Source: Mesorhizobium sp. YM1C-6-2 (lineage in GTDB: Bacteria > Pseudomonadota > Alphaproteobacteria > Rhizobiales > Rhizobiaceae). Taken from it: DNA of 64,000 nt. The position numbers and the translations under genes are program-made. Shown one piece after another: positions 49,181 through 57,184 of this stretch (the stretch's first letter is position 1; every line of letters starts with the position of its first letter). Location of the stretch: assembly GCF_003666685.1 (NCBI RefSeq), contig NZ_RCIZ01000006.1:248001-312000 (forward strand), given 5' to 3'. Under the pieces are notes generated by a model, which worked only from the letters and a program-made list of their open reading frames with translations, did not search any database and was not told where the DNA came from.

Positions 49181-49335
49181 GTTGCCCTCCCAAACCCGAG
49201 GACAGGATGCGCCAGTCGGCGGATACCTGCAAGGCAGAGGCAAAAGCCTGGGCAATCGCCGCCGTGGCCACCCCAGAAGGATTCGCATGCGTTCGCCAGC
49301 GAATGCCGGGACTAGTTGCTGGCGGCAAGAAACAA

Positions 49336-49360
49336 GGAACCATTTCGAGCCGAAGTTGTT
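49336..49360 (+). promoter_or_regulatory. Possible EcfG-type (general stress) promoter
   Basis: GGAAC (49336-49340), 16 bases, then TGTT (49357-49360), close to the GGAAC-N16/17-CGTT consensus of alphaproteobacterial general stress sigma factors. It lies 93 bases upstream of a small secreted-protein gene. Confidence 0.4.
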
Positions 49361-49453
49361 GGCAAGCTGATCTATATCGGCGTAGAATCAGGGTGACATT
49401 TCGCCGTTGTGCACGAACCAGTTCAATATCAGCTCAATGGAAGGAAAATAGTC

Positions 49454-49714
49454 ATGAAGACTATGATTTGCGCCGCGCTGATAAGCTTAGGCACCGTGGT
49501 CTTGCCGGTGCTGCCGACGCACGCGGCTAGCGCAGGCGAGCCCTACTTCTGGAAGGGGTTTCGATACCAGATAGGGCCTTTCTACGGTTGTTGGACCATC
49601 CGCTATGGCAACCAGGGCTGGAACAACAACTGTGATTGTGAGTTCGTCCAACGGGTTGTCGTGCGTGACGGCAAGCGTGTCGTCCAAACCGTACGCGAAT
49701 GCTCCAAGCTCTAG
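49454..49714 (+). CDS. Small secreted Cys-containing protein
   Basis: The 86-residue protein has a signal peptide (ICAALISLGTVVLPVLPTHA), then an aromatic mature part: PYFWKGFRYQIGPFYGCWTI, NNNCDCEF and RVVQTVRECSKL. Four Cys suggest two disulphides. AAGGAAA lies upstream of the ATG. Its Asn-rich stretch and lower GC look different from neighbouring genes. A stress-type promoter may lie upstream. Family not recognised. Confidence 0.65.
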   Translation: MKTMICAALISLGTVVLPVLPTHAASAGEPYFWKGFRYQIGPFYGCWTIRYGNQGWNNNCDCEFVQRVVVRDGKRVVQTVRECSKL

Positions 49715-50004
49715 GCGCGGTGCCTAGCGTGCGCTGTCGCAATGTCGATGGTGTACGGGGCGCCTAATATTCCGAGTGTATATTCACCGCTGACACGCAG
49801 TGGCGAATGTCGGTCGCTGCGTGAGACCTTCATAATTCACCGGCTGCTTCATGTGGCCGGGCAGTGCCCGCCCCGCGATTCGCCGCCGGCGTTCTTCATC
49901 TGCGCGATGCTGGAAGCGTGGCCGAGCTTTCAGCCAAAAATCGCAGGTTAGCCGACGCTTATTCGACGTTTTGGCGGGGATGAAAACTAAGTCTTTGAAA
50001 AGCT

Positions 50005-50079
50005 TGGTACGCCCAAGGGGAATCGAACCCCTGTTACCGCCGTGAAAGGGCGGTGTCCTAACCGCTAGACGATGGGCGC
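50005..50079 (-). tRNA. tRNA-Glu (anticodon UUC)
   Basis: 75 bases including encoded CCA (50007-50005). Acceptor GCGCCCA pairs with TGGGCGT (first pair G.U). Anticodon stem-loop CCGCC-CTTTCAC-GGCGG gives UUC; T-arm AGGGGTTCGATTCCCCT. No tRNA follows in the window. The 290-base gaps on both sides hold nothing I can identify. Confidence 0.96.
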
Positions 50080-50370
50080 GCCTAAGACGAGCGCCTTATA
50101 GTTGGGTTGCCTTCATGCGGCAACCCGTGAAAAGCGCACCTTGAAAACTTTTTGCTGCAGATGCCGACCGACCATGAGGGAGAGGTGAGGGGCATGCCCG
50201 TTGACGTGTCCCGTTTGGCAGTGGGAGGGCATCGACAGATGAGACCAGCGGCTCGTGGTTCTGCTTAGCTGAAAGGGCGGGGACGTGGCCGTCGGCGTGT
50301 CAGCCGGCTACGGGAGGGGTGGCAAAGCGGACCAGCCGAGGCCGGGCTCAGGCCCTCAACCGAGTCAGGG

Positions 50371-51528
50371 TCAGGTCTTGCGACCGCCGCACTTCCAGTT
50401 CCAGTCGCGTTCCGGGCCGACGTCGATGTGGATGGACTGGTGGCAATAGGTGCCGACGCCGCCGCGGCCGGGCATGGAGCGCACGTAACGCGCCAGTTCC
50501 CACTTGTTGACGCCGGGCATCTGCACGTCGACTGCCGCGCAATACATGTGCTGCGACTTCTCGGCGCCCCGGACCTTCTTGTTGTAGGACGGACTGCGAT
50601 AGCCGGATGTGACGACCAGCCGTTTGCCGAAATGGCGCTCGACCTGCTTCAGCATCCGCACCAGATTAGGCTTCAGGCAGGCCGTGTCGACGGTTTCGCG
50701 CTGCTTCAGCAGGCCGTTGGGGGCCAGGCGAGCGAGGCCGGCGGCGGAAGCCACGTCATAAGAACCGATGTCCTCGTAGACGTCGATGTCGCTGTCGTCG
50801 TCGATGCCGGACTTGCGCTTGATCTCGAAAAGATTGGTCTTGCGCACGCCGGGCAGCGCGAAATCGCCGCTGCCGTCGTCGACGCCGTCATCCGCCGCAC
50901 CGAGCGAGGCGAAGCGGACCGCGGCCTCCTGCTTGCGCTTCTCGTCGTTCGGATCGGGAAGGGTGATGACCGGCTTTGCCTTGGCTTCGCGCTTCGCGGC
51001 CGCGGCTGGCGCGGCTTGGGCAGGGTCAGCCCTGGCGGGCGTCGCTCCGAAGAAGGAGGAGAGGAAGCTCTTCTTCTTGGGCTCGATCGGGGTAACGGGC
51101 ATCGTGCCGGCGGTCAGGATCGGGCCGCCATTCTCGAGCACCTGGCCGGTTGGAGAAGGCCCGAGTTCGGAGGGATCCGCCGCTTTGGCCGCTGTCGCGG
51201 ACGTTTCTGCCTTCGTCGTTCCGGCCTCGCCCTTGGCAGCGGCCAAGGCGGCCTCCGCGGCGCTCTGCTCGTTGGCCTTGGACGCCTCGGCGGTTTTCGT
51301 CTCGCCTGGCTTCACGCCGGGGAGGGCAGCGGTCTTCTCCGGCTGGCTCGCGTCGCTTTTGCCCGCCTTGCCGCCTTCGCCGAGTTGCAGATCAACGGCC
51401 GTGGAACCGGCCTCCGAGCCGGCGTCGGCAAATTCCATCGAGGGCTCGGTGGTCGAAGAGCAGGAGGCGAGCAGCACGGCAAGAAGCGCTGCAACGGCTG
51501 CGCTGCGTCTTCCGCTCGCCGGGCGCAT
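50371..51528 (-). CDS. M15-type peptidase domain lipoprotein
   Basis: 385 residues. A lipoprotein signal ends LLAVLLASC, followed by a 200-residue low-complexity Ala/Glu/Lys/Ser linker. The C-terminal (about 255-385) peptidase M15A domain has LKQVERHFGKRLVVTSGYRS, SQHMYCAAVDVQMPGV and GGVGTYCHQSIHIDVG. His and Asp of SQHMYCAAVDV and the last His of IHIDVG are the presumed zinc ligands. The domain is related to D-Ala-D-Ala peptidases and the YcbK group, so it probably acts on peptidoglycan. The ATG is used instead of a TTG four codons earlier. Confidence 0.85.
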   Translation of the reverse strand: MRPASGRRSAAVAALLAVLLASCSSTTEPSMEFADAGSEAGSTAVDLQLGEGGKAGKSDASQPEKTAALPGVKPGETKTAEASKANEQSAAEAALAAAKGEAGTTKAETSATAAKAADPSELGPSPTGQVLENGGPILTAGTMPVTPIEPKKKSFLSSFFGATPARADPAQAAPAAAAKREAKAKPVITLPDPNDEKRKQEAAVRFASLGAADDGVDDGSGDFALPGVRKTNLFEIKRKSGIDDDSDIDVYEDIGSYDVASAAGLARLAPNGLLKQRETVDTACLKPNLVRMLKQVERHFGKRLVVTSGYRSPSYNKKVRGAEKSQHMYCAAVDVQMPGVNKWELARYVRSMPGRGGVGTYCHQSIHIDVGPERDWNWKCGGRKT

Positions 51529-51737
51529 TCCTGAATTCAAACGTTTCCCCTACTCGCTTGCGCTGCCGCGGGTCCGGCGTCTCGTCGCCCTCGCTCACTC
51601 GCCCCCGGGTGAACCGACGAATCTGCAGCGCCCGAACCGGTCCCGATTATGTGCGAAATGAGACCGGATCATGTCTTTCAAGCCACCTTTTCGCCCGCTT
51701 TGGGCCCCGTGGTCAATGGCGGAAGCTTCAAAGAATG

Positions 51738-53570
51738 TTACACGCGGACCTTCACATAGGTGCCGGGCGCCTCGCCGAGCACCTTCACGCCCTTGCCGGG
51801 TTTCCTGGCTTTCACGCGGCGGTCGTCCTGCGCGAGAATCCATTGCTGCCAGTGCGGCCACCACGAGCCGGCCGTCTCCGTGGCCTTGGCCATCCAGTCT
51901 TCGAGACTGCCGGTCGGCTTACCGCCGGTCCAGTACTGGTACTTCATCGATCTCGGCGGGTTGACCACTCCGGCGATGTGGCCGGAGCCGGTGAGCACGT
52001 ATTCGACCTTGCCGCCGAAATACCGGGAGCCGAGGAAGACCGACCGCGCCGGCGCTATGTGGTCTTCCTTGGTGGCGAGATTGTAGACCGGGATCTTTAT
52101 GTCGGAGAGCGACAGCGTGCGGCCGGCAAGCTCCATCCGGCCCTGCGCCAGCGTGTTGTCGAGATAGCAATTGCGCAGGTAGTAGGAATGGTTGGCGGCG
52201 GCCATCCGGGTGGAGTCGGCATTCCAGTAGAGCAGGTCGAAGGGCAGGGGGTCCTTGCCGCGCATGTAGTTGTTGACGACGTAGGGCCAGATCAGGTCGC
52301 CCGAGCGGAGCATGTTGAAGGCGGTCGCCATCTTGGTGCCTTCGAGATAGCCCTTTTCGTTCATCGAACGCTCGACGGCCGCGACCTGATCCTCGTCGAC
52401 GAAGACCTTCAGGTCGCCGGCATAGGTGAAATCCACCTGCGTGGCGAAAAACGTCGCCGAGCGGATGCGGTCGTCGCCTTCCTGCGTCATCAGGGCCAGC
52501 CCGGCGGCGAGCAGCGTGCCGCCGACGCAGTAGCCGATGGCGTTCACCTCGCGCTCGCCGGTCGTGCGCGCGATCGTGTCGAGCGCGTATTGCAGCCCCT
52601 CGCGGATATAGGCTTCCCAATCCTTGGCGCCGTGCCGCTCGTCCGGGTTGACCCAGGAGACGACGAAGACGGTGTGGCCTTGCTCGACCGCCCAGCGGAT
52701 GAAGGATTTTTCCGGGTTGAGGTCGAGTATGTAGAACTTGTTGATCCACGGCGGGCAGATCAGCAGCGGCCGCTTCAGCGCGGTCGTTGTCGCCGGCTCG
52801 TACTGGATGATCTCGGCGACATCGCTGCGGCCGACGATCTTGCCGGGGGTGGTCGCGAGATTCCTGCCGACCTCGAAAGAGGAATAGTCGGCCTGCCTGA
52901 GCTTCAGGTCGCCCTTTCCGGCTGCGATGTCCTCGGCGAGCATCTTCATGCCGCGCACCAGGTTCTCGCCGTTGGACGCCATGGTCTCGCGGAAGAGTTC
53001 GGGATTGGTCAGGATGAAGTTCGACGGCGAGATCGCGTTGGCGACCTGCTTCACGTAGAAGCTTGCCTTGTGACGGGTGTGCTCGTCGAGCCCGTCCGCC
53101 TTGTCGACGAGGTCGGCGGCCCAGCGGGAGGTGACGAGATAGACCTGCTTGAGGAAGTCGAAAAAGGCGTTTTTGCCCCATTCGGGGTCCTGGAAGCGCT
53201 TGTCGCCGCGTTCGGGGGTTATCGCCTCAGCCGGCTCAGCGCCAGTCCTGGCGCGGCTGATCGCATTGCCCCAGACCGTGAGGTAGCCGGCGAAAAGACG
53301 CGTCTGCGCCTCCAGCGCGCGGGACGGGTCGGACAGCCAGTATTCCGTGACCTTGGAGAAGGTCTTGACCATGTCGGCCACGGGCTCGGCGACGGAATCA
53401 CGGATTTCGCCGCGCTCGCGGGGCTCCGCCCAGGCGGATGCGGCCTTGCCGGCCTGCTCGATCATGTGGGCAAGGTTCAGCGCAAAGCGTTCCGGATCCT
53501 TGACGAGGTACTGCTCGACCTCCGGCGCTTCGCCGGCGTCACCTTTCTCCGGCGCGGCTGCCTTGAACAT
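51738..53570 (-). CDS. phaC: Class I poly(3-hydroxyalkanoate) synthase
   Basis: The 610-residue enzyme polymerises 3-hydroxyacyl-CoA to PHA granules. The lipase-like box reads GYCVGG with catalytic Cys348. The catalytic Asp is in the KEDHIAP segment and the His in GSGHIAGVVNPP. The conserved PPWINKFYILDL segment lies before the box. Size and the N-terminal domain fit class I synthases. AGGAGGA lies 11 bases upstream of the ATG. It is divergent from a lipoprotein gene. The phaA and phaB genes are not nearby. Confidence 0.95.
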   Translation of the reverse strand: MFKAAAPEKGDAGEAPEVEQYLVKDPERFALNLAHMIEQAGKAASAWAEPRERGEIRDSVAEPVADMVKTFSKVTEYWLSDPSRALEAQTRLFAGYLTVWGNAISRARTGAEPAEAITPERGDKRFQDPEWGKNAFFDFLKQVYLVTSRWAADLVDKADGLDEHTRHKASFYVKQVANAISPSNFILTNPELFRETMASNGENLVRGMKMLAEDIAAGKGDLKLRQADYSSFEVGRNLATTPGKIVGRSDVAEIIQYEPATTTALKRPLLICPPWINKFYILDLNPEKSFIRWAVEQGHTVFVVSWVNPDERHGAKDWEAYIREGLQYALDTIARTTGEREVNAIGYCVGGTLLAAGLALMTQEGDDRIRSATFFATQVDFTYAGDLKVFVDEDQVAAVERSMNEKGYLEGTKMATAFNMLRSGDLIWPYVVNNYMRGKDPLPFDLLYWNADSTRMAAANHSYYLRNCYLDNTLAQGRMELAGRTLSLSDIKIPVYNLATKEDHIAPARSVFLGSRYFGGKVEYVLTGSGHIAGVVNPPRSMKYQYWTGGKPTGSLEDWMAKATETAGSWWPHWQQWILAQDDRRVKARKPGKGVKVLGEAPGTYVKVRV

Positions 53571-53644
53571 GGGCGAAGCATTCCTCCTCAAGCGATTTCT
53601 TGACATATTAGCATGGGACGTCCAATGCGTCCTAACGCGCAGGG

Positions 53645-54010
53645 ATGGGCGAAGATATGACTTATGGTAAAGGCGAACGGTATTTCCCGGGCTTGACGGC
53701 CGTGGCGCTGGCCGCCGCATTGTCCGCCACCGCCTGCAGCAGCACCACCAACGAGGATGTGCCGGTCGCCCAGGGCCGCAGCGGCGGTCCGACCGACACC
53801 GGCACCTTCCCCAACCTGAACATCCCGCCGCAGGCAGCGACCGCGCAGTTCACGGAAGACGAGAAGCAGGCGAAGCTCGCGCAACTGCGCGCCGTGCAGC
53901 AGAGGCAGAATCCGGGTGCCTCCGCCGAGTCGGCGGAAGCCCGCCGCAAGCGGCTGCAGGTCTCGCAGGACGAGCAGGCCGATACGCTGAAGGTCATCGA
54001 GGGCGAATAG
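53645..54010 (+). CDS. Predicted lipoprotein
   Basis: The 121-residue protein has a hydrophobic segment GLTAVALAAALSATAC with the lipobox Cys at the end. A mature part follows with FPNLNIPPQAATAQFTEDEK and a charged helical stretch KLAQLRAVQQRQNPG. A second ATG four codons in could be the start. The pattern is common in rhizobial small lipoproteins of unknown role. It is followed after 81 bases by the aminotransferase gene. Confidence 0.7.
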   Translation: MGEDMTYGKGERYFPGLTAVALAAALSATACSSTTNEDVPVAQGRSGGPTDTGTFPNLNIPPQAATAQFTEDEKQAKLAQLRAVQQRQNPGASAESAEARRKRLQVSQDEQADTLKVIEGE

Positions 54011-54091
54011 CCCGCGCAGACGCTCGACCCTGCCTGCAAATCGGTATATATCGCGGCGCCAATCAGCCCCGCAGCGCCTGGATTTCTGACG

Positions 54092-55309
54092 ATGGAAGAG
54101 TTTCACAAGGTTCGCCGCCTTCCGCCCTATGTCTTCGAGCAGGTCAATCGGCTGAAGGCCAGCGCCCGATCGGCCGGCGCCGACATCATCGATCTCGGCA
54201 TGGGCAATCCCGATCTGCCGACGCCGAAGGCAATCGTCGACAAGCTGTGCGAGGTCGTCCGCGACCCGCGCACGCATCGCTACTCCTCCTCTCGCGGCAT
54301 TCCTGGACTGCGCCGCGCCCAGGCCAATTATTATGCCCGCCGCTTCGGCGTGAAGCTCGACCCGGACAGGCAGGTGGTGGCGACGCTCGGCTCGAAGGAA
54401 GGCTTCGCCAACATGGCGCAGGCGATCACCGCGCCCGGCGACGTGATCCTGTGCCCGAACCCGACCTATCCGATCCACGCCTTCGGCTTCATCATGTCGG
54501 GCGGCGTGATCCGCTCGCTGCAGGCCGAGCCCGACGACAATTTCATCCCGGCGCTCGAGCGGGGGGTACGCCACTCGATCCCGAAGCCGCTGGCGCTGAT
54601 CCTCAACTACCCGTCGAACCCGACGGCGCTGGTGGCGAGCCTCGATTTCTACAAGGACGTGGTCGCCTTCGCGAAGAAGAACGACATCATCATCCTCTCC
54701 GACCTCGCCTATTCGGAGATCTATTTCGACGGCAATCCGCCGCCCTCCGTGCTGCAGGTGCCCGGCGCGGTCGACGTGACCGTTGAATTCACCTCGATGT
54801 CGAAGACCTTCTCCATGCCCGGCTGGCGCATGGGTTTCGCGGTCGGCAACGAGCGGCTGATCGCGGCGCTGACGCGGGTGAAGTCCTATCTCGACTACGG
54901 CGCGTTCACGCCGATCCAGGTGGCGGCGACGGCCGCCCTCAACGGCGACGGCGCCGACATCGCCGAGGTGCGCGAGGTCTATCACAAGCGCCGCGACGTG
55001 ATGGTCGACAGCTTCGGTCGCGCCGGCTGGGACATCCCGCCGCCGGCAGCGTCGATGTTCGCCTGGGCGCCGATCCCGGAGCCGTTCAGGCATCTGGGCT
55101 CGCTGGAGTTCTCCAAGCTGCTCATCGAGCACGCGGACGTGGCGGTGGCGCCGGGCGTCGGCTTCGGCGAGCATGGTGACGATTATGTGCGGCTTGCCTT
55201 CGTAGAGAACGAGCACCGCATCCGCCAGGCGGCCCGCAACATCAAGCGCTTCCTCGCGTCGTCGGCCAAGCAGCCGAACAATGTGGTGACGCTGGCCACG
55301 CGGCGCTGA
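54092..55309 (+). CDS. PLP-dependent class I/II aminotransferase (AlaC/DapL-like)
   Basis: The 405-residue fold-type I aminotransferase has the PLP lysine in SMSKTFSMPGWRMGF, preceded by ILNYPSNPTALVA and DLAYSEIYFDG. It is close to the AlaC (glutamate-pyruvate) group, annotated as LL-diaminopimelate aminotransferase in many alphaproteobacteria. The gene for homoserine dehydrogenase follows after 44 bases, so a role in the aspartate-family or alanine pathway is likely. Specificity cannot be decided by sequence alone. Confidence 0.9.
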   Translation: MEEFHKVRRLPPYVFEQVNRLKASARSAGADIIDLGMGNPDLPTPKAIVDKLCEVVRDPRTHRYSSSRGIPGLRRAQANYYARRFGVKLDPDRQVVATLGSKEGFANMAQAITAPGDVILCPNPTYPIHAFGFIMSGGVIRSLQAEPDDNFIPALERGVRHSIPKPLALILNYPSNPTALVASLDFYKDVVAFAKKNDIIILSDLAYSEIYFDGNPPPSVLQVPGAVDVTVEFTSMSKTFSMPGWRMGFAVGNERLIAALTRVKSYLDYGAFTPIQVAATAALNGDGADIAEVREVYHKRRDVMVDSFGRAGWDIPPPAASMFAWAPIPEPFRHLGSLEFSKLLIEHADVAVAPGVGFGEHGDDYVRLAFVENEHRIRQAARNIKRFLASSAKQPNNVVTLATRR

Positions 55310-55353
55310 TCCGTATTTCTTGGCAAGCATTCGATTGAGGGACTTTTCGGCAG

Positions 55354-56661
55354 ATGGCTGAAGCACTGCGTGTGGGAATTGCGGGTCTGGGCACGGTTGG
55401 CGCGTCGGTCGCGCGGGTACTGTCTGATAAGGCCGCCGAACTGACCCGCCAGTGCGGCCGGCCGATTGTTGTCGCCGCCGTTTCGGCGCGCGACGCCAGC
55501 AAAGATCGCGGCGTCGACCTCTCTTCGGCGACGTGGTTCGTCGATCCCGTGAAGCTGGCCGAGCAGGCCGACATAGACGTTTTCGTCGAGTTGATCGGCG
55601 GCGACGAGGGACCGGCGCGCGCGTCGGTGACGGCCGCGCTCGAAGCGGGCCGGCACGTCGTCACCGCCAACAAGGCCCTGCTTTCGAGGCACGGCGTGGC
55701 GCTCGCCGAGATCGCCGAGACGAAGGGCGTTCTGCTCAACTACGAGGCGGCGGTGGCGGGCGGCATCCCCGTCATCAAGACGATGCGCGAGGCGATGGCC
55801 GGAAACTCGGTCAGCCGGGTCTTCGGCATCCTCAACGGCACCTGCAACTACATCCTGACCCGGATGGAGGCCGAGGGGCTGTCCTTCGACGCCTGCCTGA
55901 AGGACGCGCAGCGGCTGGGCTATGCCGAGGCGGACCCGACCTTCGACATCGAGGGGCACGACACCGCGCACAAGCTGTCGATCCTGACGGCGCTTGCCTT
56001 CGGCACGAAGATCGCGGCCGACGACATCTACATGGAAGGCATCTCCAACATCAGCCAGGCCGATATCCGCGCAGCGGGCGAACTCGGCTACCGCATCAAG
56101 CTGCTCGGCGTCGCGCAGCGCACCGAGAGCGGCATCGAGCAGCGCGTCCACCCAACCATGGTGCCGACGGCTTCGGTCATCGCTCAGGTGCACGGCGTCA
56201 CCAACGCGGTGGCGATCGAGACGGATATCCTTGGCGAGCTGCTGCTCTCCGGCCCGGGCGCCGGCGGCAACGCGACGGCGTCGGCCGTCGTCGGCGACAT
56301 CGCCGACATCGCCAAGAGCCGGCCGGGCTTCCAGCACGGTCCGGTGTTCGGCTGGCCGGCGAAGGAGCTGAAGCCCTACAAGAAGGCACAGATGCGCAGC
56401 CACGCCGGTGGTTATTTCATTCGGCTCACGGTGCACGACAAGATCGGCGTCTTCGCGGCGATCGCCAAACGCATGGCCGACAACGACATTTCGCTGGAAT
56501 CGATCGTCCAGCATTCCGCCGGCGCCGACAACCAGAAGACCGTGATCCTCGTCACCCACGAGACCACCGAGGCGGCGGTACGCAAGGCGACCGACGGCAT
56601 CACCAAGGACGGCCATCTGACCGACAAGCCGCAGGTCATCCGCATCGAACGGGCGGGCTGA
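55354..56661 (+). CDS. hom: Homoserine dehydrogenase
   Basis: The 435-residue protein has an NAD(P)-binding domain (RVGIAGLGTVGASVARVL, residues about 6-23), a catalytic domain with ILNGTCNYILTRMEAEGL and GYAEADPTFDIEGHDTAHKL including the catalytic Lys, and a C-terminal ACT domain (about 350-435) for allosteric feedback by threonine. It reduces aspartate semialdehyde to homoserine, feeding threonine and methionine. Co-directional with the upstream aminotransferase. Confidence 0.96.
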   Translation: MAEALRVGIAGLGTVGASVARVLSDKAAELTRQCGRPIVVAAVSARDASKDRGVDLSSATWFVDPVKLAEQADIDVFVELIGGDEGPARASVTAALEAGRHVVTANKALLSRHGVALAEIAETKGVLLNYEAAVAGGIPVIKTMREAMAGNSVSRVFGILNGTCNYILTRMEAEGLSFDACLKDAQRLGYAEADPTFDIEGHDTAHKLSILTALAFGTKIAADDIYMEGISNISQADIRAAGELGYRIKLLGVAQRTESGIEQRVHPTMVPTASVIAQVHGVTNAVAIETDILGELLLSGPGAGGNATASAVVGDIADIAKSRPGFQHGPVFGWPAKELKPYKKAQMRSHAGGYFIRLTVHDKIGVFAAIAKRMADNDISLESIVQHSAGADNQKTVILVTHETTEAAVRKATDGITKDGHLTDKPQVIRIERAG

Positions 56662-56751
56662 TCCAACCATCCTGACACGGGCGGTTTGCGGACCGGCAAG
56701 GAGCGTGCGAACTTCGGCGCAAGCGCTCATGCCGGATCGAGGAGGTCGCCA

Positions 56752-57159
56752 ATGCCCGATGAAATGCTCCAGCTTCAATGCGTGACGTGCGGCGGGCAGC
56801 TTGAAGTATCGATGCGGGCGATAGGCAGGGGGCGCGAGGCACGGTGCCCGGCCTGTGGCACGGTGGCCGAGATCCCCTATCAGGCAACTCTCGACCGCCT
56901 GTGGGTTTCCGAGGTCACGCCGGTTCCGTCGGCAGATGCCGGCGGATCGAAAGTACGGGTGGCGATCGCCTACGGACCAAAGGACAGTCCCATGCTCACG
57001 GCGAAGTGGGAATTCGACGAACGACAATTCGACGATGGCGACGTCGTCGCCGGAGCGCGCCACTATTTCCATCATCTCGTGCGCGGGCTTGCCGACGCCA
57101 CTGGTGGCTGGGCGATGACGGCGGAAGAGTTGAACGAGATCGAATGGCCGCGGCAGTGA
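56752..57159 (+). CDS. Zinc-ribbon protein of unknown function
   Basis: The 135-residue protein opens with a CxxC...CxxC zinc ribbon (LQCVTCGGQLEV and ARCPACGTVAEIP). A domain without recognised family follows, with KVRVAIAYGPKDSPMLTAKW and ARHYFHHLVRGLADATGGW. GGAGG lies 9 bases upstream of the ATG. It sits between hom and recJ and may share a transcript with recJ. Confidence 0.7.
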   Translation: MPDEMLQLQCVTCGGQLEVSMRAIGRGREARCPACGTVAEIPYQATLDRLWVSEVTPVPSADAGGSKVRVAIAYGPKDSPMLTAKWEFDERQFDDGDVVAGARHYFHHLVRGLADATGGWAMTAEELNEIEWPRQ

Positions 57160-57184
57160 ATCCGACTTCCGGGCCTGCGTCCTA

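Noticed and set aside
46607..50079. Genomic island integrated at a tRNA
   Set aside because: No integrase, no direct repeat of either tRNA end and no mobility gene is visible; only an accessory-like patch is claimed.
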